64,000 nucleotides of DNA, taken from NCBI RefSeq assembly GCF_003762835.1, contig NZ_RJWA01000003.1, forward strand, positions 620,001 to 684,000. The letters run 5' to 3'. The notes under the pieces are model-generated. The model did not search any database. It worked only from the letters and a program-made list of their open reading frames with translations, and was not told the origin of the DNA. Position 1 is the first letter of the stretch, and every line of letters begins with the position of its first letter. Positions 57,168-64,000 of this stretch are shown here, piece by piece. The position numbers were made by a program, and so were the translations under genes. This stretch comes from Micromonospora sp. HM5-17. GTDB taxonomy: Bacteria > Actinomycetota > Actinomycetes > Mycobacteriales > Micromonosporaceae.

Positions 57168-57200
57168 CGAGCCAGGAATGACGCTAGCTAGGTTTGTGAG
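57168..57200 (-). promoter_or_regulatory. Bipartite motif upstream of surface cassette A
   Basis: Read on the minus strand, CTCACAAA, 18 bases and TGGCTCG occur with the near end of CTCACAAA 70 bp before the start codon. The same pair with the same spacing precedes cassette B. A sigma-factor or regulator site is inferred. Confidence 0.5.
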
Positions 57201-57354
57201 GCTATGTCGCGATAACGGGCGTTTCCGCCGGTAGTTGGGATTGAGGTGGTAGAAGGGCTCGTTGCGCTGCTCGTGCCGGTACGCCGGCCCGTTCCCTGCC
57301 TGACACCCGCTGGGCGCTGTGCCCGGTTCCGGCCCGCTCGCGGTGGGGCTGGCG

Positions 57355-57396
57355 GAACGCCGATGGGGGCAGCACGTGCTGCCCCCATCGGCGTTC
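57355..57396 (-). terminator. Perfect 42-bp palindrome after sortase copy B
   Basis: A 21-bp arm is followed directly by its reverse complement, centred between 57375 and 57376 at CAC/GTG. It lies 22 bp past the stop of sortase B and probably ends that transcript. A perfect palindrome this long could also form a cruciform. Confidence 0.65.
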
Positions 57397-57417
57397 GTCG
57401 CGGCACCGCCGGCTCGG

Positions 57418-58131
57418 TCAGCCGGTGAGCGTGGCGAAGGCGACGATGTTGTCCGGATAGGAGCCCGTCTGTTCGTCGAAGTCCCCTCCGCAGGTCACCA
57501 GGCGCAGCCCGGGCACCGGGGACGGACCGTAGACGAGGTCGGTGGGGAAGTCCTCCTTCGGGTACGACCTCACGCTGTCCACGAGGAAGACGGCGGTCCG
57601 ACCGTCCTGCCGGGTCACCTCGATCCGGTCCCCCGCCCGCAGGGAACCGAGGCGGTAGAAGACCGCCGGGCCCAGTTCCTTCGAGTCGACGTGGCCCACG
57701 ATCACCGAGTTGCCGGTCTCGCCCGGGGAGGGACCCGGCTCGTACCACCCGGCGAGCTGTGCCTTGTCCAGCGGGGGCACCTCCACCATGCCGTCCGGGT
57801 CCACCCCCACCGGGATGACCGCCGCCGCCACCCCGATCGCCGGGATCGTCACCCGGACCGGTGCGGACCGGCCGTACGCCTCCGCGCCGGTCGCCGGCCC
57901 GGAGCCCGACGGCGGAGGGGTTGGGAGGTCGGAGCCGGTCGGCGCGGTCGTCGCCGACCCGGCGACCTGCTCCCGTGGCGTTGCGAGGTCGGGAGCGTTG
58001 AGCGCGGCGCCGATCATGCCGGCACCGACCAGGGCGAGCAGGGCGACGAGACCGACGCCCGCGGTGCGCCACCATGTCCTGCGGCGGCGGCCGGCGCTGT
58101 TCGCCGCCGCGGCGTCAGCCGAGCGGCTCAT
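57418..58131 (-). CDS. Class F sortase-like protein, copy B
   Basis: The 237-residue paralogue of copy A has the same order: signal-anchor helix, Pro-rich stalk and sortase barrel. His is in VIVGHVDS (H147) and Cys in LRLVTCGG (C214). From C214 to the end (DFDEQTGSYPDNIVAF and onward) there is no arginine, whereas sortases normally use an Arg on the next strand. It may be inactive, regulatory or mechanistically different. It overlaps its surface-protein gene by 17 bp. Confidence 0.8.
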   Translation of the reverse strand: MSRSADAAAANSAGRRRRTWWRTAGVGLVALLALVGAGMIGAALNAPDLATPREQVAGSATTAPTGSDLPTPPPSGSGPATGAEAYGRSAPVRVTIPAIGVAAAVIPVGVDPDGMVEVPPLDKAQLAGWYEPGPSPGETGNSVIVGHVDSKELGPAVFYRLGSLRAGDRIEVTRQDGRTAVFLVDSVRSYPKEDFPTDLVYGPSPVPGLRLVTCGGDFDEQTGSYPDNIVAFATLTG

Positions 58132-59179
58132 CGGTCCGACGCCGACGCATCAGTACCAGGCCGCCGAGCGCGGCCACTCCGAGTGCGGCCAGCCCGCCGG
58201 CCGCGAGGGTGTCCGCGGTGCCGGATGCCCGGCTGGCGGTGCCGGAGGCGGGGCTGGCCCCGGGTCCGCCGTCGCCGCCGTCCACCCAGCCCTTCGGGGC
58301 GACGACCAGCTCGCCCTCGCCGCAGGAGCCCGTCAGCGGGTACGTGCCCGGCTCGGCGTTCCACGGGATGGTGACGGTGGTCGCGTACTCGAACCCGGAG
58401 TCCGGGTACCCGGCGGAGGGCTCGTGTCGATCACCGCTCCCGCGGTCCGTCCACCCGGCGTGCTCCTCGGACCTCTCGCCATGCTTCCCGGCGTCGTGGT
58501 CCTCCCGACCCCGGTGATCCCCGGCGCCGTGGTCCTCCCAGCCGGTCCGGCCACCGCCGTCCGCGGGTACGCCGCCGCCGGTTCCGCTCGGGTTCTCCGG
58601 CTCCACCGGGGCCGGAATCCCCACGGGCGGGGCCGGCACCCGCTCGACATCGCCGGGCTCCCGGTCCGCCTGTCCCGCCGGGTCCGGCGTGTTCTCCTCC
58701 TCCAACCGACCGTCCTTCGGGGGCTCCGGCTGCGTCGTGCGTTCCAGGAACTCCTGGTGGTCGCGGTCCCGCCGGGTCTCTCCGCTGTCCTCGGCGTCCC
58801 GGGGCTCGGCGTGGTCCGCCCGGCTCTCCGGGCCGCCGTCGGCCCTCGTGCCGTGCTCCCGGTCCGTGTCGCCATCCGGCCTCGCCGCGCGGTCCTCGCC
58901 GGGCCGGTGTTCCGTCGGGGTCAGGTCGACCTTTCCGGTGACCCTCGACCACACCCACGCGTGCTTCTGCGCCTGCGGGCAGCGCTCGACGAGTCTGACC
59001 TCGTGGCCCGGTTTCGCCAGGTGCGGGTCCGTGTAGACCCGGCCCGGACCCTTTCCGTGGTGGCGGCCCTCGGGGCGGGGAGCGGCGTCGGCGAGGGCGG
59101 CCGAGGGGACGCAGAAGAGCAGCGACGCGCCGCCGAGGGCCGCCCCAGCGATCGCCTTGCCGAGGAACTTCGTGGACAT
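58115..59179 (-). CDS. Secreted C-terminally anchored surface protein, copy B
   Basis: The protein of about 354 residues shares the signal peptide (IAGAALGGASLLFCVPS), GRVYTDPHLAKPG with a Cys, TYPLTGSCGEG and the tail helix plus LMRRRRTD with copy A. In place of PGQPTT repeats it has a highly charged region of about 190 residues rich in Arg, Asp, Glu, His and Gly. No LPXTG-like motif is present. ATG at MSTKFLGK was chosen because it matches copy A and has AAGGA about 11 nt upstream. Confidence 0.72.
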   Translation of the reverse strand: MSTKFLGKAIAGAALGGASLLFCVPSAALADAAPRPEGRHHGKGPGRVYTDPHLAKPGHEVRLVERCPQAQKHAWVWSRVTGKVDLTPTEHRPGEDRAARPDGDTDREHGTRADGGPESRADHAEPRDAEDSGETRRDRDHQEFLERTTQPEPPKDGRLEEENTPDPAGQADREPGDVERVPAPPVGIPAPVEPENPSGTGGGVPADGGGRTGWEDHGAGDHRGREDHDAGKHGERSEEHAGWTDRGSGDRHEPSAGYPDSGFEYATTVTIPWNAEPGTYPLTGSCGEGELVVAPKGWVDGGDGGPGASPASGTASRASGTADTLAAGGLAALGVAALGGLVLMRRRRTDEPLG

Positions 59180-59222
59180 GACGTTCGTCATCCTTCCCTC
59201 TTCGCTTCGGCCCGCCGGGAGA

Positions 59223-59255
59223 CGAGCCACGTCCCGAGGTTAACGACTTTGTGAG
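59223..59255 (-). promoter_or_regulatory. Bipartite motif upstream of surface cassette B
   Basis: CTCACAAA-N18-TGGCTCG on the minus strand, with the near end of CTCACAAA 69 bp before the start codon, matches the motif before cassette A in sequence, spacing and position. Confidence 0.5.
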
Positions 59256-59809
59256 CTTTCATCGGATTTTCCGGTCATCCCGCCAAATATGCAGTTCCGG
59301 CGGTGACACGTGCTATCTGGGGTGCTCCGACGTCTGCGCGTACTCTCGGCCGCCTGGGGCGGACCGTGGCGTTCCCCGGCCGCCGCCGTTCGCGCCACCT
59401 GTCGTACTCCGACCGGAGCTCGGCGCCATTCACCCGTCGGGGTCGCGCGCGCCTCGCGGCGATCGGGTCCCCTACCCGCGGTCGAAGGGCGGTATGGCCG
59501 GGTCGGCCGGGGTGACGGATCGGTATCTGTCAGTGTCTGGGTGTTGTGATGGAAGCGCTCCCATGCAAGAATTCATCCACTTGTGCTGGGGGAGCCACAC
59601 CGCGCGACGGACGCCGAGGGCAGCCGGTTCTCCGGACGGCGTCACCACGGCCGCCTCGCCGGCGGCCGGCACCACCACCATCACGCCCGTCCGGGTCGGG
59701 CGAAACCACAGTCCCCCGTGGCGACTGCGGACGTACCCACCGACACGCGTCCGTCCGGTCGCCGCGCCGGTTCCTCGTCGGACCGGCTGGCCCTAGGAGA
59801 TCAGTGGCA
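59256..59809. other. Upstream region of the cellulase gene
   Basis: It holds the CebR-type box listed separately. The reading frame upstream of the cellulase start is open but is not protein-like, and no other gene is supported. Confidence 0.4.
59550..59563 (+). promoter_or_regulatory. CebR/CelR-type operator for cellulase control
   Basis: TGGAAGCGCTCCCA differs by one base from the palindrome TGGGAGCGCTCCCA bound by the cellobiose-responsive LacI-family regulators CebR and CelR in Streptomyces and Thermobifida. It lies about 250 bp before the cellulase start. No lacI-type gene is in the window. Confidence 0.75.
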
Positions 59810-61591
59810 ATGAAGTTACGGAACAGTCTGTCCGTCCAACAGAAGGCCGTGGCGGTGGCCGGTGCGAGTGCCCTGGTGGCCGCCGGTCTGGTCGCCATTC
59901 CGGCGTCCGGGGCCCTCGCCGCCCCCGGCTGTAGCGTGACCTACAGCACCAACCAGTGGCAGGGCGGGTTCACCGCCAACATCACCATCCGCAACGTCGG
60001 TGACCCGATCAGCAACTGGACCCTCCAGTTCACCTTCCCGGACAGCAACCAGCGGGTCAGCCAGGGCTGGTCGGCCAACTGGACCCAGTCCGGTAGCCAG
60101 GTGACCGCGACGAACATGCCGTGGAACGGCAGCCTCGCCACCGGCGCCTCGACCAGCATCGGCTTCAACGGCACGTGGAGCGGCAGCAACCCGGCGCCGA
60201 CCTCGTTCACCGTCAACGGAGTCGCCTGCAACGGGTCCACCCCGCCGACGACGCCACCGACGACCCCGCCCACAACGCCGCCGACGACGCCGCCGACGAC
60301 GCCGCCGACGACCCCGCCGACGACGCCGCCGACCGGATCACCCGGCGAGCGGGTGGACAACCCGTACGCCGGTGCCCAGGGCTACGTCAACCCGGAGTGG
60401 AAGGCCAAGGCGGAGAGCGTTCCCGGCGGTAACCGGGTCTCCAACACCCCGACCGCCGTCTGGATCGACCGGATCGCCGCGATCGAGGGGACCCCGGACA
60501 GTACCTCGAACGGCCCGATGGGCGTTCGGGACCACCTGGACGAGGCGCTGGCGCAGGGTGCGGACTACATCCAGTTCGTCATCTACAACCTGCCCGGCCG
60601 GGACTGCTCGGCGCTGGCCTCGAACGGTGAACTCAAGCCGGACGAGCTGCCGCGGTACAAGTCCGAGTACATCGACCCGATCGCGGCCATCCAGGCGGAC
60701 CCGAAGTACGCCAGCCTGCGGATCATCAACATCATCGAGATCGACTCGCTGCCGAACCTGGTCACCAACACCGGCAGCCGGCCGACCGCGACCCCGGAGT
60801 GCGACACCATGAAGGCGAACGGTGGCTACGTTCGCGGTGTCGGCTACGCCCTGGCCAAGCTCGGCGCGATCCCGAACGTCTACAACTACCTCGACGCCGG
60901 CCACCACGGCTGGATCGGCTGGGACGACAACTTCCGGCCTTCCGCGCAGCTCTTCGCCGAGGCCGCCCGCGCCGAGGGCAGCACCCTGGCGAACGTGCAC
61001 GGGTTCATCGCCAACACCGCCAACTACTCGGCCACCTTGGAGCCCTACCTCGACGTGACCGAGCAGAACCGGCAGTCGAAGTGGATCGACTGGAACCGGT
61101 ACGTGGACGAGCAGCGGTTCGCCCAGGCGCTCCGCACCGAGCTGATCGCGCAGGGCTTCTCCAGCAGCATCGGCATGCTGATCGACACGTCCCGTAACGG
61201 TTGGGGCGGCTCGGCCCGGCCCACCGGCCCGGTTACCTCCGGCACGATCGACCAGCAGGTCGACGGCTCCCGCATCGACCGCCGGATCCACCCTGGCAAC
61301 TGGTGCAACCAGAGCGGCGCCGGTCTCGGCGAGCGGCCGCGGGCCAACCCGGCTCCCGGCATCGACGCCTATGTCTGGATCAAGCCCCCGGGCGAGTCGG
61401 ACGGCTCCAGCGAGGAAATCCCCAACAACGAGGGCAAGGGCTTCGACCGGATGTGCGACCCGACGTACACCGGCAACCCGCGTAACAACAACAACATGAC
61501 CGGTGCGCTGCCCAACGCCCCGATCTCGGGCGCCTGGTTCCCCGCGCAGTTCCAGGAGCTGATGCAGAACGCCTACCCGCCGCTGAGCTGA
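59810..61591 (+). CDS. Secreted cellulase: CBM2, TPP linker, GH6 cellobiohydrolase
   Basis: The 593-residue protein has a signal peptide (about residues 1-38), then a CBM2 cellulose-binding module (CSVTYSTNQWQGGFTANITI onward, with Trp residues of the binding face). A linker of TPPT repeats follows, then a GH6 catalytic domain with YIQFVIYNLPGRDCSA, NIIEIDSLPNLV, VYNYLDAGHHGWIGW and DAYVWIKPPGESDGSS. Loop-forming cysteines suit an exo-acting cellobiohydrolase. AGGAG lies 10 nt before the ATG, with an in-frame GTG two codons earlier as the alternative. Induction by cellobiose through the upstream box is likely. Confidence 0.93.
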   Translation: MKLRNSLSVQQKAVAVAGASALVAAGLVAIPASGALAAPGCSVTYSTNQWQGGFTANITIRNVGDPISNWTLQFTFPDSNQRVSQGWSANWTQSGSQVTATNMPWNGSLATGASTSIGFNGTWSGSNPAPTSFTVNGVACNGSTPPTTPPTTPPTTPPTTPPTTPPTTPPTTPPTGSPGERVDNPYAGAQGYVNPEWKAKAESVPGGNRVSNTPTAVWIDRIAAIEGTPDSTSNGPMGVRDHLDEALAQGADYIQFVIYNLPGRDCSALASNGELKPDELPRYKSEYIDPIAAIQADPKYASLRIINIIEIDSLPNLVTNTGSRPTATPECDTMKANGGYVRGVGYALAKLGAIPNVYNYLDAGHHGWIGWDDNFRPSAQLFAEAARAEGSTLANVHGFIANTANYSATLEPYLDVTEQNRQSKWIDWNRYVDEQRFAQALRTELIAQGFSSSIGMLIDTSRNGWGGSARPTGPVTSGTIDQQVDGSRIDRRIHPGNWCNQSGAGLGERPRANPAPGIDAYVWIKPPGESDGSSEEIPNNEGKGFDRMCDPTYTGNPRNNNNMTGALPNAPISGAWFPAQFQELMQNAYPPLS

Positions 61592-61614
61592 TGCAGAACG
61601 GCTACCCGTCGCTG
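61556..61614 (+). repeat. 29-bp tandem duplication across the cellulase stop codon
   Basis: GAGCTGATGCAGAACG…CTACCCG…CTG occurs at 61556-61585 and again at 61585-61614 with two base changes. The first copy ends ELMQNAYPPLS and stop. The second would read ELMQNGYPSL and stop, but lies out of frame after the new stop. Confidence 0.85.
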
Positions 61615-61738
61615 TGATCGACGGCGACGACTGAGGCGCGGTACGCACGCACCAACCGGGCGGTCCCCGGCCCCGGCCCCGACACGGGTCGGAGCCGGGG
61701 ACCGCCGCCGTCGAGTCCGGGTACGCCGCGCGTACCGG

Positions 61739-62107
61739 TCAGGGAACCGTCTTCTCCACCGCTGCCGGCCCCTCCCGGTCCAGGTCCTGGCGGGCCCGCT
61801 CCACATTGCCGGGCGTCGGGTCGCGGCCCTGGGCAACCGCGAGGTCCTCCGGGTCCCACGGCTGTTCGGCACCGGTTCTGGCCCGCTCCGGCGCGCCGCC
61901 GGCGCCCCCGCCGTGCGGGTCGCCGAGCAGGTCGTCGGTCGGGGGAAAGTCGGCCGGGACCTCCTCGACGTCGACGAAGTCCGGGTTTTCCGCCCCCGGG
62001 CCGCCGTCGGTGGCGAACTGGGGCACCGCCGTCTCGTCGTCGATCGCGGCGGCGACCTCCGGGGTCTCCTCCAGCGGACGGTACGGCCTCGGATCGCGGT
62101 CGGTCAT
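61739..62107 (-). CDS. Small acidic protein of unknown function
   Basis: The 122-residue protein begins MTDRDPRPYRPLEETPEVAA. It is rich in Asp, Glu, Pro and Gly, with no hydrophobic segment, so it is probably a disordered cytoplasmic protein. ATG with GGAGG 9 nt upstream supports translation. I recognise no family. It is the last of three small same-strand genes. Confidence 0.55.
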   Translation of the reverse strand: MTDRDPRPYRPLEETPEVAAAIDDETAVPQFATDGGPGAENPDFVDVEEVPADFPPTDDLLGDPHGGGAGGAPERARTGAEQPWDPEDLAVAQGRDPTPGNVERARQDLDREGPAAVEKTVP

Positions 62108-62401
62108 GCTGCTGCCCTCCTGTCCGGTGCCCGGCCCGGCTGGCCCGGACGCCCGGACGGGATCACCCGTGACCCGTCCCGCGTTCCGTTGCCAGCTACG
62201 TCTCCGGAATCGACTACCCCGTGCCGGCGGTCTCATACCGGCCCGGGCTGTGCGCCCGCGGCTGGTTCCCGCGGGCGTCAGCGAGCCGGCCGACGCGCGG
62301 TACGGGCACGGACCACCGGCCGAGCGGCCGGTCCGAACGCGCGACGGCCGCACCGGAGGGTCGTCGGCCACACGCACCTGCCCGACCACCGGTCGGGGAG
62401 G

Positions 62402-62773
62402 TCAGTCCCCGTCGTCGATGCCGTCGGTGCGGTCCTCGGCCACGCCGTCGCCGGGCCGGGCGGTCTCGTCCGCGCGCGGGTCGCGGCGGTCCCCGGCGAG
62501 CGCGGACGCCGCGACGGCGCCGCCGACGGTGGGCGCGCCGAAGGTGGTGGGTAGCGGCGCTGGTTCGCGGAACTCCGGCCGGTCCGCCCCGTCGACCCGG
62601 TGTGATCCGCCGTCCGCGTCCGGCGACCCCTGCCGATCCGACCCGTCCTGCACCGCGCGGTCCGCCGGTCGGCCCGGGGTCCGGTCTGCCACGTCCCGGT
62701 CGTACGAGCCCCGCTCGTCCAGCGCGTCCCCGGGGTGACCGTCGTCCTGAATGTGCTGGTGCTGCTGGTGCAT
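62402..62773 (-). CDS. Small hydrophilic protein, His/Gln-rich N-terminus
   Basis: The 123-residue protein starts MHQQHQHIQDDGHPGD and is rich in Asp, Arg and Gly. It has one short Ala/Gly-rich stretch (GAPTVGGAVAASALAG) that is too short to be a confident membrane helix. The ATG has GGAG 9 nt upstream and starts 11 bp after the stop of the upstream small membrane gene, so they form an operon. Function unknown, and metal binding by the His/Gln start is only a guess. Confidence 0.5.
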   Translation of the reverse strand: MHQQHQHIQDDGHPGDALDERGSYDRDVADRTPGRPADRAVQDGSDRQGSPDADGGSHRVDGADRPEFREPAPLPTTFGAPTVGGAVAASALAGDRRDPRADETARPGDGVAEDRTDGIDDGD

Positions 62774-62784
62774 GGGTCCGCTCC

Positions 62785-63072
62785 TCACCGACTCGTCACG
62801 TCCGGGTCCTCGATCTCCTCCCAGGCGGTCGCGTACCGCCGTCGCGCCTCGGCGGAGGGCCGGGTCAGGGTGAGCACCTCGTGCCGGCGTTCGTGTTCCC
62901 GCAGGTCGCGCTCGGCCGCGGCACGGCTGCGCTGCTCCTCGACCAGTCGCGCGTACTCCGGGCCGAACCGGGTCCGCTGGGCCTGGCGCCGGGAGGCGAC
63001 CCAGATGACCGGTACCGCCGCCACGACGACCAGGACGACGAGGACGATGAGGACGGCTTCTGTGGGCGACAT
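62785..63072 (-). CDS. Small single-pass membrane protein with charged helical tail
   Basis: The 95-residue protein has an N-terminal transmembrane helix (about residues 5-28, VLIVLVVLVVVAAVPVIWVA). A strongly charged helix follows (LVEEQRSRAAAERDLREHER) that could form a coiled coil. The ATG has AAGGAGGAG just upstream. It heads a small operon. No family is recognised. Confidence 0.6.
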   Translation of the reverse strand: MSPTEAVLIVLVVLVVVAAVPVIWVASRRQAQRTRFGPEYARLVEEQRSRAAAERDLREHERRHEVLTLTRPSAEARRRYATAWEEIEDPDVTSR

Positions 63073-63293
63073 GGCTCCTCCTTCGTCACCCGGTATTCCC
63101 GCTCGCCCCCGAATCGCAATCCCGATCCGCCGTTCTTTCGCCGTGGATGCCGGGACACCTTCCGCCCGTGGTTGGCGGGACAGGGCGACACCGGACGGCG
63201 TGGCCGTCACCCCGTCAGTGGCCATGCAGGGGGCCGGTGATCTTGGCGGGACGCGCTCCGTGGCTGCGGCCCCACCCGCCGGTCGGGACCGCC

Positions 63294-63327
63294 TAGACTC
63301 GCCGACATGACGCGCCGACGACATTAG
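63294..63327 (+). promoter_or_regulatory. Leaderless six-codon leader ORF before the MFS gene
   Basis: TAGACT is followed by 7 nt and ATG, which opens the ORF MTRRRH with a TAG stop. It lies about 95 nt before the transporter start. Placement suggests a leader peptide that senses arginine or translation state, though chance is possible. Confidence 0.35.
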
Positions 63328-63422
63328 GTCTCGACCAGAGGCCCGCGCGGCGACCGAGGCCGCGCCCCGCCAGGACGACGCTCCGCGACCACCACGTCCG
63401 GAACGTCCCCCGGGAGGGCCTC

Positions 63423-64000
63423 ATGCTCCACTCCACCGCATCCGCGCCCGACGTCCAGGCGCGGCGCCTGGCGGCCACCTACTACCTCTACGCCTTTCTG
63501 GACGAGTTCGTCCTGCTCTACCCGGTGTACGCGTTGCTCCTCACCGACACCGGTCTCTCCATCCCGCAGGTCTCGTCGCTCTTCCTCGCCTGGTCCCTGA
63601 CCGGTGTGCTGCTGGAGGTCCCCTCCGGCGTACTCGCCGACGCGGTCTCCCGCCGTCTCCTGCTCGGGGTGGCGCCGCTGCTCGGCGCCGTCGGCTATGG
63701 ACTCTGGGTGCTGGCCCCGTCGTACGGAGTCTTCGCGCTCGGGTTCGTGCTCTGGGGCGCCCGCGGCGCCCTCCAGTCCGGTGCCGCCGAGGCACTGGTG
63801 TACGAGGAACTCGACCGGCTCGGCCTGGCCGGGCGGTACGGCCGGCTCATCGGCCGGGCCGAGAGCATCGGCCTGGCCGCCGCCCTGCTCGCCACCGCCG
63901 CGGCGGCTCCGGTCTTCGCCGCCGGCGGCTACCCGGCGGTGGGGGCGGCGAGTGTGCTCGCCAGCCTCTGCTGTGCGGTCGCCGGGTTCGCGCTCCCCGA
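63423..64000 (+). CDS. MFS transporter (partial, runs off the window)
   Basis: The first 192 residues are visible. They start MLHSTASAPDVQARRLAATY and cover about six transmembrane helices with the MFS loop GVLLEVPSGVLADAVSRR between helices 2 and 3. It is a proton-driven exporter or importer of unknown substrate. The ATG has GGGAGGG 5 nt upstream. The leader region holds a short ORF, which fits translation-linked control seen for some efflux genes. Confidence 0.8.
   Translation, partial: MLHSTASAPDVQARRLAATYYLYAFLDEFVLLYPVYALLLTDTGLSIPQVSSLFLAWSLTGVLLEVPSGVLADAVSRRLLLGVAPLLGAVGYGLWVLAPSYGVFALGFVLWGARGALQSGAAEALVYEELDRLGLAGRYGRLIGRAESIGLAAALLATAAAAPVFAAGGYPAVGAASVLASLCCAVAGFALP

Noticed and set aside
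59546-59809. N-terminal extension of the cellulase upstream of the chosen ATG
   Set aside because: The extension is Arg/Pro-rich, overlaps the CebR-type box and would bury the signal peptide.
60241-60345. Short regular repeats as a possible CRISPR array
   Set aside because: They are 12-bp codon repeats of the TPP linker in the cellulase, in frame and without spacers.

Overview
The window is high-GC actinobacterial chromosome. Gene order and content point to a filamentous Micromonosporaceae-type organism (inference; no species marker is present). Supporting points are GTG/TTG starts, 4-bp start/stop overlaps, mtrAB-lpqB-hpf-secA and prfB-ftsEX-smpB-ssrA blocks like those around Rv3240c-Rv3257c and Rv3100c-Rv3105c of Mycobacterium tuberculosis, class F sortases, a CBM2-GH6 cellulase and a long NAD-glutamate dehydrogenase. 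I see no insertion sequence, prophage or CRISPR array, so most of the window is core genome.

Layout. 1-7.6 kb: the end of a dynamin-like GTPase gene, a GAP-family membrane protein, an SPFH protein, a P-loop kinase, an aldehyde dehydrogenase, endonuclease V and a repeat-bearing membrane protein. 7.8-12.9 kb: a hexose-phosphate operon (phosphomannomutase, Trm112-like protein, SIS isomerase, cation-efflux transporter, manA). 13.0-14.9 kb: ahcY behind an operator-like repeat and a folded leader. 15-22.8 kb: an RDD/SpoIIM/DUF58/MoxR/DUF4350/DUF4129 block, like Rv3691-Rv3695, in which successive genes overlap by 4 bp. 23.2-29.4 kb: mtrA-mtrB-lpqB-comF and hpf. 29.5-40.5 kb: tandem GNAT, secA, an Rv3235-like protein, an excisionase-type HTH, a DUF6912-like protein, a membrane protein, pruA and a PadR regulator.

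40.8-46.2 kb: prfB, ftsE-ftsX, smpB, tmRNA, a YqgE-like gene and tRNA-Ala(GGC). smpB and ssrA (trans-translation) sit together next to release factor 2 and the FtsEX divisome transporter. 46.2-48.2 kb: a frameshifted cupin gene, divergent from a TetR regulator with two operators, then a TM2 protein. 48.3-55.6 kb: a penicillin-binding lipoprotein and the 1689-residue NAD-glutamate dehydrogenase. 55.7-59.3 kb: two tandem cassettes, each a secreted C-terminally anchored protein followed by a class F sortase. 59.5-61.6 kb: the cellulase, with a CebR-type box upstream. 61.7-64 kb: three small genes of unknown function and the start of an MFS transporter gene.

The best candidate for something undescribed is the duplicated surface-protein/sortase cassette. 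Both copies share a 17-bp gene overlap and a bipartite motif, CTCACAAA-N18-TGGCTCG, about 70 nt upstream of the start codon. Neither substrate has a recognisable LPXTG/LAXTG motif, and the second sortase has no arginine after its cysteine. Other points of interest are the folded ahcY leader, several promoters placed for leaderless transcription, a TGATC-rich array before prfB, and a 29-bp duplication at the cellulase 3' end.
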